From assembly GCA_003344405.1 (NCBI GenBank), contig NOWV01000375.1, forward strand, positions 1-31,644: a stretch of DNA of 31,644 nucleotides. Direction: 5' to 3'. Made by a program: the position numbers and the translations under genes. The notes under the pieces are model-generated. The model had not been told where the DNA came from. It saw only the letters and a list, made by a program, of their open reading frames with translations, and searched no databases. The DNA is from Trichoplax sp. H2. Taxonomy: Eukaryota; Placozoa; Uniplacotomia; Trichoplacea. Shown piece by piece: positions 1 through 10,798 of this stretch (position 1 is the first letter of the stretch; the number at the start of each line of letters is the position of its first letter).

Positions 1-530
1 CTTAATAATTTTGTTGTAATAGACCTCCGAGTCCTTCATGTATCGATTCCATTTAATTGCAGATACATTATTTCCAAAATTAATTTACTATAAAATAAGA
101 TTAATAACTTCGAAGACAGAGCTTCACTTAGCGCTCCTCATACTTCCCTAGGATTCAATCAGTACTGTTACTAGTATGGATTAGAATTGATAATATCAAT
201 GATAGAATTATATAGCAAGGGTAGTAAGAATAATACAATAATTTTGGCTTTGTTTTAATTCTCTATATAGCAAAAAGATGTTCGGATAATATTATACGTT
301 GGATTTACTATTCCCGCCAGACAACTGATATGCCAGGTTAGCTTTGTTGCTTAGTAATCAGTTTTGATTACAATTTAATGATTATCTATATCCTGTACTT
401 TCTTCATATCTGAAGATATAGTCTCCTAAGAATTTATAAGTAATAGCGTAATTTCCGAAAGATTTCATAAATAATTAAATTCATCCCGTAGCCGAAATAA
501 CACACTTAAATAGACGAATTTCTTTATTAG
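1..530. other. intron of gene 1 (3' part)
   Basis: AT-rich sequence before the exon 6 acceptor. It should be the end of intron 5, by comparison with gene 2. I see no coding segment or repeat in it. Confidence 0.6.
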
Positions 531-725
531 GCTTATCGTAAAGGATATTATGGTTCAAGATATGTATGGTGGTTTCCAGGATGGTTCCGAACTGGCTGGT
601 GGAAAATTTCAGATGCAAGTTTTAACTGCACTACCGACGAACTATTCGCAGTGATAAGAAATAGCTCATTTTACACTAGCGCACCTATTTATTCGAGTTC
701 CAATACGAAAGGGATATCCGGCAAG
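531..725 (+). CDS. gene 1 exon 6: VFT lobe, YVWWFPGW segment
   Basis: The exon lies between a TTTATTAG acceptor and a GTGAAG donor, phase 0 at both ends, 65 codons. It aligns without gaps to exon 6 of gene 2 (20582-20776). It carries the family motif YGSRYVWWFPGW and the conserved disulfide cysteine in FNCTTDE. Confidence 0.88.
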
Positions 726-3700
726 GTGAAGTATTAAATAATTGATTACATATATTTTAAATATCTTTTTTAGTACTCGCTACAATAATAAATAATATTT
801 GTATGATGGAATCAGACTAAAAGCCAATGTTAAGTTCTATATTGCAATTATTCCATTAGTAAGCTGATAAGACATATCCATATCAGAAATTTTTATCGAG
901 AAAAATTCAAACTCTATTGTCACAATCATACTAATTAAATAGAAATATTTACTTGAAAATAGTATGAAATAATATGCCATGCTTTCTGAAAGGTGCTTCG
1001 TGCAAAGCAGTTGTTAGGATAACATATTAGCGATCTGTTGTTAGATTTTAATATGATTTTAATATAAAGCATGCGTGGACCAGCAATAGATCTGGTGATC
1101 CAAATACAGTAATTGCTGATTGCTCGGGTACTCTGACTAAAATTTTAATGATACCCTCACGATTGAGATTTTCTATTCAGTAGTACTTCCTATTTTGCTG
1201 CTTTGGGAGTTCTTGTACAATTACACCCAGAAAATTTTTAGGCGTATTCTAGTTCTGCTATTTGTGTCTCCCCATACTTACTAATATCTGTATCTTTATA
1301 CACTGGTATATTAATACGATTTCATAAACCGATATTTAAATAAATCATACCGTATCAAGTTATCTGATTAGCTTCAAGCTACACTGGCAACAAGACACGA
1401 GATCACTGTGATATGCTGTTGAAAGTAGCTCAAGTATAAAATAAATATTATAAAATCATAAAATTAGTAGTCATCAATGCAGAATCATTTATTGCTAAAC
1501 AAGGATAACTTTCCCAAATTTCAGTACTGCTAATAAAAGATCAGGATGTGTATCGATAAGAATATTAATGTGACTATTGTAGCCATTATGTCGCATTCCT
1601 AATATATTTAGCCATGCAGACACTATGTAAAGTCGGGTATGAGTCGAATGTGGACATCATGAATTAATATTTATGATGACATACCAGTTTAACTGTAGTT
1701 TAGTGAAAATGTCACTTTTATTTATATGCATATGTCGTAGTCAGCCCACGACAAGGAGACCTGGGCCTTTGAAGTTGTATGAATGCTAAGGCTACAACAG
1801 CCAAGTATGCCCCCAACGGGCTAAGCGTAGACTAGTCTTTGGGTTTTTAAAAATAGTTTATTGAACGAAGGTAGTCTTGCCATCTAAGACTACTCTGAAC
1901 CCACGGTCAACCGACAACTGAACAACTAGTGAGAGCGCTGGGCTTTATATACCCTAGCTCGGTTGCACTCGGTGCACAGCTTAGGTAAACAACTCTAAAA
2001 CATACAGCTTTTGTATAGCCGGCTGCCTATATGGTTTAGTACGGCAGACGGCGTAAACAACACTAATGAGTTATGAACTAATTAAGCCAATTAACAACCA
2101 AAGGCTCAGGACAAAGTAATAGAAATTACTATGGTGTGAATATTACTTATCACCTCTGTAAATACATTGCTCTGCACAGAGTCTACAACAAGTATAATTA
2201 GACTACTAATAATGCTACAATTATCCCCTAGCTAATAAATGTTATTAACAATTAATAAAATCTTACTTACTAATTACTAATTACTAATTACTAAGGCTAA
2301 TGCCACAATTTATTGACGGAGTCTATACTCCGTCACAGCATATAATACTAAATTTAAACGACAGAAATACTTAAACTTTTAATTTTAAAATATTATGAAG
2401 ACTCAATATGGCTAAATAATACGCTAAAAAGACCTAATTTTTTTTAGACTGGCACGCAGTTTTTCAACGACTTGAATAAGTCCCTGAATTATACATTTAA
2501 GTCCTCCGCCGTTGCTGACACCATCGGGGGGATATATGATGCAGTCTGGTCTCTCGCATTAGGCTTAAATAGGACAGAACATCAGTTGTTATCACAAAAT
2601 TCATCTTTAAATGAATTTAACTATCACAATCAAAAGATACGATCAGTTCTTGTAGAAGAACTAAACAAACTTTCTTTTTATGGAGTCACAGTTAGTATGC
2701 ATATGTTATTAACTGCTAAGATATAATATGATAGGAAATCTTTACAGCAAAACTAGTACAAGGTTGCTTTAAGCCATATCCAGTCGTTTCACTACGGTAG
2801 TAAAATAAGATATATTTTATAATTGCTGTAGATATTTTTAATTCTGGTGTAGAAGAAAAATTTTTATTTCGCTTCGGCTATTTATTCTGCAGTCTATTTA
2901 GTGCATAAAATTGCTGGCTTACTCGATATTGCAAAGTTGGCACAACTAGTTACTAATATTTGGTATTTCATGAAAACTAGTTTAATTCATATTTCTTAAT
3001 TGATTTACTGGCTAGTATATTGTATTTCTTGTATGCTGTTACATAATAGGGACCCATCTCATTTAAAAATGGAAGTAGCCGTTTAGGTGATGTCATCATT
3101 TGGCAGTTACAAGGTGCATTTAACATTGTATTGATTTAAAATTCCTTTCATACCTTATTTATCAAATTAAAAATAGCAAAACCTTATAATCTGTTCTTGG
3201 ATTCTTTGGTACAGATTCCTACCAAAAGGTTGCTTTTTATGACATTGTACGCAAAAAATTAGATATCCATAATGATACACTTAAATGGCAAGGTGGGTAA
3301 TGCTACAAGCAAATTCTATTAATTAATTATTGTTACAAATCTTCTTCTTTGTAACAAGAAACCGGGTCTTAAACACTATCTTCACTAGTACTTGTGTTCC
3401 CAACTAAGTTAGGGACCTATCGTAGTTGAACTAACTCTCAGCTACACAAAAAAACTACTATTGAGTAATAGGTTTAAATACTTTAGTTTATTTTCGTTAA
3501 CCTTAGTCGTAAAATGTACTAAAGAAAAACGTAAGAATATTCTTAGCAATAATAGTCAAAAGATCCTGCAAATGACTAACTGGAACTGAGAAGCTAAGCT
3601 AAAGCTCCGCTTTTTATAGTCTCGCCGATGGTACACTTGTGAATATTCTTGAAATAGCGGCTTACACTGTACAGTATACATATCCTAGTATAGCAACTAG

Positions 3701-6700
3701 ACCTCAAGGCTCTGCAAAGTAATTGATCTTACACTTAAGGTGTTATTAATTAACGTTTACAGACTAAGCGTGTTAGCTCCGACATGTCAACAATATTGAA
3801 CAAGTACTGTACTTATGAATAAACATTAATATCCAATAAGCTACTGGAGCAAACAATAATTTAAATGAGATATTTTAATTAACATAACAATTATTATTTC
3901 GGAGCATGGCTCCGTAACAACTATACTATAACAAAACGTAATTTAATGATGTAATGAACATTAATGTTGAGAGACAGTTAAATCTAAAGCTTTAATTTAC
4001 ATAATTTTGTACTCAAAGTATTCTTATTTGCGGTTGCTAATCACTCTTTACCTTACGTATTACTTTCTCTAAACCATATATTGACATTTATAAGTAACGG
4101 CCCTATTTCTTTACTTATTTAAGATGGGAAACCTCCTCAAGATCGACTAATCGTGATCGTCGTTATTAATACAATTACTGCTGGAGCATTCATTCCATTT
4201 AGCATCATTAGCTGTTTAGGGATTGTATTTTCTTTCGTTATAATAGGATTCATTGTAATTAAGAGGCATAACAGGTATTCTTAATATCTAAGAATAAAAG
4301 TTTGCCATTAATATTGATAGAAGAGTGAGGCATTTAAGTATCAAATTTTTTTTTTATTAAGATATATCAAGATGTCAAGTCCTAATTTAAATTACTTCAT
4401 TTTGTTTGGATGCATACTTTGCTACGCCTCCGTTATGGTAAACGGTATGGATTCACGACTTATAGGCGTCAAGAATAGAAAATACACATGCGTTGCGAAA
4501 ATTTGGTTCCTTAGCTTGGGCTTTACAATTGCTTTTGGTTCAGTAATGTTGAAGTCTTGGAGAATATTCAAAATTTTTACCAATGTAGCAAAATTGAAAA
4601 TGGTAAATTAAAATACCTAATAAGTATTACCTTTTTAAAACTATCTATACCTGTTTTAATAAATCCAAACTGTATGTTTAAGTCATGTTAGGTTCGGTTA
4701 TAAGTTATAAATTATTCGATCATCTGTGATCGGACATTCATTACAAATTTAAATAAGTAACATAAATTAAATCTAAAACCCAGTGTGAAACCTAGCATGC
4801 TCTATTTTCTAGTTGTTTTCGCCCTAATCCACTTCTAAGTAATAGAATGTTGTAATTATGACATTTGAGATTTTAGTTGAAAATAAAATAGAAATTGATA
4901 AGATTTTTAATTATACCACCAAAATGAAGAAATAGTTAACAAGCTTTTCCATTACAGTATGGTTGAGCGAAAGTAGAATTTGCTACGATGACGTGTAGAA
5001 TAGCTTTAACGCGATCGATATCGAGTTAGAATTTGTAGTAATGCGTGTTTCAATTTGCTTTCTAAAATCTTGCCATCAGTATAACTACCATTTGCTCTTA
5101 GTAGTATTAGATTTAAACCATACTTCATGGTGTTAGGAAAGGACTTAATATTCTTAAATCATATGCGGAAATGTAATGAAGTCGTTCAATTATTTTTACC
5201 CAGTGTAGACGTGAAAATGATCATTGAGCAAATATCTAATGTAGATCATAGTTAAAGGATAAATAGAAAGTAAAATACCGAAGAAATTAAAAAATTTAAA
5301 ATTTAAACTGAATAAATTCGTCTTGTTAAATTAGATCATCAAAGATAGGCGCCTTATTATTCTACTTGCGCAGATGGTGCTTATCGATATTCTTATCTTG
5401 ATTTTATGGAATATTATCGATCCTATCGCTACCAGTGACATAAATATCGGAGAAGTCATGGTATGGTTTAGAAATGAAATTAATAATAAGAATCGGAAAT
5501 ACTTCTACAGTAGTCTGGTTCGATAAGAAATAGGAGTCCTTCATAAGTTGATATTTTTCATTTAATTTTTATAGGAAACTGATAATAAAATTATACGAAA
5601 CCGTCTCCAAGTCTGTACCTCTAAAAACTGGATTGTTTGGTTAATAATTATTTTAATATACAAATCAGTTATGTTGCTATATGGAGTAAGTTTGGCTTGG
5701 AGAACTCGTAAAGTCTCTATCAATTCTTTGAATGATTCTCGTTCATTGGCCTTGACAATTTATAATATATTCGTATTAAGTTTTACTGGAGTTATTATTG
5801 GAATGGTGTCTAATGATGTTAACAATGTTGGATTTGCTTTAAAATCGACGTTCATCATCTTGTGTACTACATCATCAATCTGTCTAGTATTTATTCCTAA
5901 GGTATAGTAGGATTTATTCTTCTTACTAAAGACTAACTGTAAATATAAGCCCAGGATTATAAACTTAATTCCAAATTGACGGATAATTGTAGGAAAACGT
6001 ATCTGATACAGGTGTTTAAGTATAAGATTGATTCAGTATAGAAAGTTTGCTTTGAGTATACAGCAACAGCTTGTAAGCCTGAATTGAGTAGAGTAGTATT
6101 ATTTACCAGTGCCAAGAATTTGGATATTAAATATTAGTGATTCATTTATTTTGATCGTATCAGCTATTACAGGTTAAAGTTAATCCGCCACATGCAGTCG
6201 CATTAACTAAATCAGAAAATAAGCTTTCTTCTGCTAATCTGACTGGATCAACTTGTGGTGATCAGCAATTAGAAATTAGAAAGTTGCGATTAATTGTCAA
6301 AGAAGTAAGAAGTTTAACTAATTTGATAGCTTATACCATAATTTTCTCTTATTTTGTATGTTAAGCAATATCATGTTGACCAATGTAGCATAGTATTCGA
6401 TCAGCTACGGTAGAAGAGGCGTAGCACATTTACAGAGCTCATTTAACCCATAAAGTAATGCACAGCGATTGAAAAATGGTTTAATTAACTGGATCGATCG
6501 CTAGAGAAAGCGGTATTATTTTGATAGAAATTGAAGGTACAGAAGTTTTACCTCATCTATGCAATAAGTGCTGCCATCAGTCCTCTCAAGTCATATTTCT
6601 TTCTGTTTAAATCTAGTGCAGTAAAACTATTTTTATACAAGCAGCTAACATTATTCTATAGAACAAAGTTACCTTCCAGTCGTATTTATCTTAGATCTTA

Positions 6701-7666
6701 CTTTTACTAGCCTAGATAGTGCAATCGATAGCTATGACCAAATGTAATCAATCCGCTGTATTGTAATTAAAAAAACATTTTTGAACATAGTTTAGCGCGC
6801 TGCTGCCCTGCTTTAAGTTATAATACGAGTCTAGGGCTCTTATAAAGCACTTGGAAATTAATTTTACGTCACAAATACTTCTTTATTGAAGTAATGCTCC
6901 CTTTGTAAAATCAGTTAGTGAATAGCAGTAGCTTTATGTAATGCTCCTTCTAATCATACTAGTAGAAATACAATAATCAAGAATGATCAGACTGTAAATC
7001 CGTCCATATGTTCAATTTATTTAATTAGAAAAATTGGCAGTTACTAACGACTAATAAGATCATATCTAAACAAAAATTCTGAAGTATTCTAAGCTCTCTA
7101 TCTCTTTCGTTATACTATCATAGCATACTCAGCCTTTAATGTTGTATGTTTTATGCAGTTATATTCAAGTACAATTTTCTGCTTAAGACAGCTACATTAT
7201 ATACAGGATAAAATTTAAATGTTGACCATTAATACTCATTCTAATAGCAATAAATATCAAAACGTGAACGTAGCAATACTTCATAAGAACATATTACCTA
7301 CGATCAGGTTTTGATAAATATTAGTCCCCAGAATCAGTTAGAAATCACAATAACGTTTAGAAATTGCTTGATTTATGTTTGAGGGTAAATGATGATATTC
7401 AAAGTTTAGCAATGGGAAGTTGTTTGTTCTCTTCTTACCTACCTTCTGTTGTATGTCTGTCATCGCACTCCGTTATAACCCGATCTGCAAATACCGTAAT
7501 TTATAGATTTTCTTACTAAAATGACTATAGCTATGTATTACATCAGCAATTAACGTTAATGTTTAATATTTTGATGTATCCTTTTTTATAGCAAGAAGAA
7601 AAGCTTATTAAATTTCAGACCTCTGATCAGCAAGACAGCCAACGTCAGAGTACTTTTATCGAATAA
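531..7666 (+). CDS. GABA-B-like class C GPCR, gene 1 (3' part, 10 exons)
   Basis: This is a plasma-membrane receptor of the metabotropic GABA-B family, which binds an extracellular ligand and signals through heterotrimeric G proteins. Coding exons are 531-725, 2448-2690, 3050-3113, 3215-3292, 4124-4274, 4362-4602, 5335-5460, 5575-5901, 6164-6304 and 7592-7666. They join in one frame for 546 codons plus TAA. Family signatures seen include YVWWFPGW and FNCTTDELF in the VFT, YDAVWSLALGLN, DGKPPQDR before TM1, RYIKMSSPNLN at the TM1/TM2 loop, the TM3 cysteine in KYTCVAKIW, SLAWRTRKVSI, LNDSRSLALTIYN and CLVFIPK. The tail ends in a coiled coil. The first VFT lobe and signal peptide are missing because the window starts inside the intron before exon 6. 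Every exon is open and every splice site is GT-AG, so the gene looks functional. The terminal exon is the least certain part. Confidence 0.88.
726..1727. other. intron 6 of gene 1, left part
   Basis: AT-rich intron between exon 6 and the solo LTR. No coding segment was recognised. After removal of the LTR the intron is still about 1.1 kb, much longer than the 207-nt intron at this site in gene 2. Confidence 0.6.
1728..2342 (-). mobile_element. solo LTR in intron 6 of gene 1, antisense, with 5-bp target duplication
   Basis: Read on the minus strand, the 605-bp element 1733-2337 begins TGTGACGGAG and ends CTACGACA, i.e. TG...CA termini. It is flanked by a perfect 5-bp duplication, GCATA, at 1728-1732 and 2338-2342. 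Inside, in LTR order, are a TATA box (TATATAAAG, 1951 down to 1943) and a polyadenylation signal (AATAAA, 1862 down to 1857, within AATAAACTA). No coding region or second LTR is present, so this is a solo LTR left by recombination. It is visibly richer in G+C than the surrounding intron. The retrotransposon family cannot be named from the LTR alone. Confidence 0.8.
2448..2690 (+). CDS. gene 1 exon 7: VFT lobe, YDAVW segment
   Basis: The acceptor is a T-run followed by TAG and the donor is GTTAGT; 81 codons, phase 0. It contains GGIYDAVWSLALGLN and EFNYHNQKIRS, the counterparts of YDAIWALALALN and DFNYNNQ in mammalian GB1. The position of the amine-binding Glu of GB1 (six residues before the Asp of YD) is Thr here. 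Exon length equals gene 2 exon 7. Confidence 0.88.
2691..3049. other. intron 7 of gene 1
   Basis: A 359-nt intron bounded by GTTAGT and ATAG. Nothing else was recognised in it. Confidence 0.7.
3050..3113 (+). CDS. gene 1 exon 8: VFT, SSRLGDVIIWQ segment
   Basis: A 64-nt exon that starts in phase 0 and ends in phase 1, from an ATAG acceptor to a GTGCAT donor. It encodes NGSSRLGDVIIWQ, matching the GSRMAWTLIEQ strand of GB1 and the equal-length exon of gene 2 at 21488-21551. Confidence 0.82.
3215..3292 (+). CDS. gene 1 exon 9: membrane-proximal end of VFT
   Basis: The exon runs from a GTACAG acceptor to a GTGGGT donor, phase 1 to phase 1. It encodes a strand of the KVAFYDIVRKKLDIHNDT type ending in KWQG, the classical GABA-B sequence before TM1. 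It is two codons shorter than its gene 2 counterpart. Confidence 0.82.
3326..3924 (-). mobile_element. second solo LTR, same family, in intron 9 of gene 1, antisense
   Basis: The 589-bp element 3331-3919, read on the minus strand, runs from TGTTACGGAG to TTGTAACA (TG...CA). Flanks are ATTAT (3326-3330) and ACTAT (3920-3924), a target duplication with one mismatch. It has a TATA box (TATAAAAA, 3618 down to 3611) and the same AATAAACTA nonamer (3492 down to 3484) as the element at 1733-2337. The two differ widely in between, so they are old or from different subfamilies. Confidence 0.72.
4124..4274 (+). CDS. gene 1 exon 10: linker and TM1
   Basis: A 151-nt exon entered in phase 1 and left in phase 2. 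It opens with DGKPPQDR, the GABA-B linker signature, followed by a hydrophobic helix (ISCLGIVFSFVIIGFIVI) and the basic KRHNR stop-transfer end. Same length as gene 2 exon 10. Confidence 0.88.
4362..4602 (+). CDS. gene 1 exon 11: TM2 and TM3
   Basis: A 241-nt exon after a long T-run and AAG acceptor. It begins RYIKMSSPNLN, nearly identical to vertebrate GB2, then TM2, the TM3 disulfide cysteine in KYTCVAKIW, and GFTIAFGSVMLKSWRIFKIF at the end of TM3 and second intracellular loop. The donor is GTAAAT. Confidence 0.9.
4603..5334. other. intron 11 of gene 1
   Basis: A 732-nt intron. It holds a short stretch (about 4950-5036) that resembles part of the matching intron of gene 2 (about 22919-23003). 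No open coding segment is supported. Confidence 0.6.
5335..5460 (+). CDS. gene 1 exon 12: TM4
   Basis: A 126-nt phase-0 exon, same length as in gene 2. It begins IIKDRRL and contains a hydrophobic TM4 ending LWNIIDP, the family's W-x-x-x-DP motif. The donor is GTATGG. Confidence 0.87.
5575..5901 (+). CDS. gene 1 exon 13: extracellular loop 2 and TM5-TM7
   Basis: A 327-nt phase-0 exon, same length as in gene 2. It holds the loop-2 cysteine (LQVCTS) that pairs with the TM3 cysteine, TM5, SLAWRTRKVSI, LNDSRSLALTIYN at the start of TM6, and TM7 ending CLVFIPK. Acceptor TATAG, donor GTATAG. Confidence 0.9.
6164..6304 (+). CDS. gene 1 exon 14: cytoplasmic tail and start of coiled coil
   Basis: A 141-nt phase-0 exon, same length as in gene 2. 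It encodes LLQVKVN, a polar Ser/Thr/Asn-rich stretch, then LEIRKLRLIVKE, the first heptads of a coiled coil. Acceptor ATCAG, donor GTAAGA. Confidence 0.8.
6305..7591. other. proposed intron 14 of gene 1
   Basis: A 1287-nt stretch between the exon 14 donor and the proposed terminal exon. No gene or repeat was recognised. Its beginning (6305-6420) is similar to the sequence after the tail remnant of the minus-strand pseudogene (10532 downward). Confidence 0.5.
7592..7666 (+). CDS. gene 1 exon 15: coiled-coil end and stop
   Basis: The strong acceptor CTTTTTTATAG is followed by QEEKLIKFQ and a Gln/Ser-rich end, then TAA. Joined to exon 14 it continues the heptads (IVKE then QEEKLIKF), like the coiled coil of human GB1. 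An alternative terminal exon after TTAAG at 6365 would give 15 different codons. I prefer 7592 for its pyrimidine tract and heptad continuity. Confidence 0.6.
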   Translation, partial: QEEKLIKFQTSDQQDSQRQSTFIE

Positions 7667-10532
7667 GAGTTACTAACGTAATATTCGATGGTCAAGTATC
7701 CGTATTTATTAATAAATCGTGTTATGTAGCATCCATTTTAAGAAAAATGTGCGTACGTGTGTGTGTAATAATTGTAAAGAAATTCATTGTATAACTAGCA
7801 TAACAAAGTAAACTGTTCCCATTTTAAACATTTAGCAATTATATTAAAGACTCTTATATAAAATATTTGCTTCAAGAAGTAACTGTTCCAAAAGCAGGCG
7901 GAATGAGCTCAATTTTATTCTACCTATTGCTTGCCACAAATTAAGCATGTAATAGGAAGAGCAAAGAAATACATCGACTAGTTTAAAAAGTTAATAAAAG
8001 TATTAAACACATTACAAAATTTTTATTAATCTCATAGTGACTTAGAACCTTTGTTTGCACGTTAAATAAAAATTAAAGAATTGATATTATTATACAATTT
8101 GACAACCAGTATTCTCTTTTATAGCAGCCATTATTAATAATATCAGTGGCCTTATCATAGACTTAAGTGTTAAATTTAGACTAAAATTGCACAATTAAGA
8201 CAAATTTACGGATATAAATGAAGATTAGATGACTAATTCAGGTACTGAAATTACAATATGATCATTTATGAAGCTATATTGGTATAGCATACAATCTGCT
8301 ATTGCTAAGAATTACTACCTCAATGGTTTAATTGCTCGCATTTTGTCCATTAAACTTCCGCCATCGCACTGGGATACCAAATATTATACAAAAATACTTA
8401 CCTCTATTTTTATGACATATATTACACTTGCCTTGATCATAATATCCTTAATAGCTAATGTATCTCAATTACAATATCAGAATACAAAATAATTCTTTTA
8501 AATTTATTAATTATAATTTATCCTTTGCAGTTTTTTTATAGCAGTGAGCTTTTTTAGCAATGATCAATACTTTAATTGCTTATGGGCCTTCTCAGACATG
8601 GCTTGCAAAGGTCGTTGGAATACTTTTTTCTGTTTGTAGTGAAGCCCCAAATAAGCTTAAGACTAAGATTATGGAATAATAAGAACCTAGATAAATTTTA
8701 CGCTAGGTTGTAAGACTGCATACGGGTCTAAATGTGGAAGATCTTTACAGTACGCGTAGTAGTAATTATATTGAGATGCTTATATTAAGAATCTGAGATA
8801 ATAATAGATAGCATTAATTATGTTAGTACTGTGAGATTTGCAGTGGGACGCTTTAATTAGAAGCGCGAATTATGAATTGATAGCGCAATAGTAAATTTAG
8901 ATATGATCTTGTAAATAAATTAGTAAGACATGATTGTGCTTGAAAGAAAATCATTGTGTAACTAATTGTATATAAATTGTGAATATTGCTGTGATAATTC
9001 ATATAGTCCAGTGATAGTCTGATTGCAGTTAGCTAGTCGTTGATAGTTCTGATACGAACCTAATCTTATGTAATAAAGAGAAGTTTACAAGAAACTGTAG
9101 TTCATTTGTATTTTTGAAAAGACACTTTATCCCCTGTTTAAGAAGCATACAGTATTAAATTAGATCGGAATTAATACTGCGATCTCTTCCTTATTCTAAA
9201 TACTGTAATTATGATATAGTACTGTACATTATGCATAGTCGTAGAGAATATCGAATGAAAATGAGCCATTATCATACGTGGGAAGAAACTTGTATTATAG
9301 AACATCTATAAGCAAATTTAATAACAGGTGCATCAAAGATTTTGAATTCAACCTAATAATTCACAATCGCATCTTTTCATCACAATTGCAAGCTACTTTA
9401 ACTGTCAAACAATGTTTGGGAAGATCATGATGTATCGTGCGAAAATTTTCTGTTATACAAAAATTGCAGTTCTTCCTATTTTATAGTATGTTATTATATT
9501 AGTATACGAGCACTGCAAGCAAAGAATATCAACTCATGTTCGTATATCATGAATTTGGAAATCTTATATTTACATACAGCACCTCGATAAACTTGATTTT
9601 TGGCTTTAGAGTCAAATTATTACGATATTGTTGCTAACTATAAACTGATATACAAAATCTAGCCCAAAATCTAAAGTTAGCCGCTGATAAAGCCAATTTT
9701 TAAATATAAATTATTTAATTCATCATTCTATTACAAGTAATAAGCCAATCACCAATTAAACGTGTATTTTTAATGGTACACATGCTGAAACGTTATTCTC
9801 TTATTAAAGTGGGAAGTTGAGCATTTATTTCCATATTTGAAGCTTTTCTTCCTGCTATAATAATGCAGATATATATAAAGAAAAACATTATTATCATCCT
9901 AACAAAGGCTACAACGATATTAATTCGTCTACAAAATTACGTAAGTTTTGCGGATTTGACGATAAAGAGATACTATTAACAATGTTTTATCAAAAATCTG
10001 TGATGACAACAGGAAGCATATGCTTTAAAATTTTCATATTCATATACAAAAAATTGATTCAAGGCACTGTGCAATTATACTCCTTTTATTAATTAACGTT
10101 ATGTTCGATGTTGGTTATACATCCATATTTCTTAAATAACAGTTGGATAAACCGTTTGATATTATCCCTACTAAATTTTTGTAATAGTCTAATAGTAAGG
10201 TTCATCGTGATTGACTTTTCCTAATTTTATGGAAGTCACGGCAATCTAAAGCGATATTACCTCCAAATTTTATTATTTACACTTACATACCATACTGGAA
10301 TTAATGGATACAGATTTAGAGATATTTAGAGAAATTGATTGCAGCTATAGCATTTGATTTTATATGCTTTACTATCTAATAAACAAGAATAATTTTGGTT
10401 GCAATTCTAACAGTAACTGTTACTCTATCAGTATTAATAAAGCAAACCTTTATATGATGGACTACATCGGTCTGAAAACAGGTATTGAGCAATAATACAG
10501 AGCATATTGATAAGGCTTCGAAGATTTCTTAC
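7667..10532. other. intergenic region between gene 1 and the pseudogene
   Basis: AT-rich, no supportable gene. The longest reading frame (8268-8492, 74 codons, hydrophobic) has no recognised homologue, and its length is within chance for this base composition. Confidence 0.55.
7711..7716 (+). promoter_or_regulatory. candidate polyadenylation signal of gene 1
   Basis: AATAAA lies 45 nt after the proposed TAA of gene 1. The hexamer is common by chance in DNA this AT-rich, so position is the only support. Confidence 0.35.
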
Positions 10533-10798
10533 TTTGGTGATAATTAATCGCAACTTCTTAATATAATTAGGCTGCATACCAGCAGCAACGCAAGTACAAC
10601 TTAAAGCAAATATATTATAAATAGTGAAAGCTAATGGACGAGAATCATTTAGTGTATCAATAGAAATTATCGATTTATCCAAGCTAGACTAACGCCGTAT
10701 AGGAGCATAGCCAGTTTAAATATTGAAAGGGTAATTACCTAATCGAAGGAATTTTCGGAAGTACAAATTTGGTTACGATAATTTATATAATTTCCTAA
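10533..10798 (-). pseudogene. pseudogene TM5-TM6 exon fused to tail exon by deletion
   Basis: After an ACAG acceptor it reads YRNQICTSENSFD then TAG. Similarity resumes with MLLYGVSLAW, and a 1-nt deletion shifts the frame before ISIDTLNDSRPLAFTIYN. At about 10575 the TM6 sequence jumps directly to KKLRLIITK of the tail exon, skipping TM7, the intron and half of the tail. The tail donor GTAAGA is kept at 10532. Confidence 0.87.

Noticed and set aside
8268-8492. 74-codon plus-strand frame with a hydrophobic stretch, followed by acceptor-like AG sites
   Set aside because: No recognised motif or homologue and no frame-compatible downstream exon. At this AT content I estimate about a dozen stop-free runs of this length by chance in the window.
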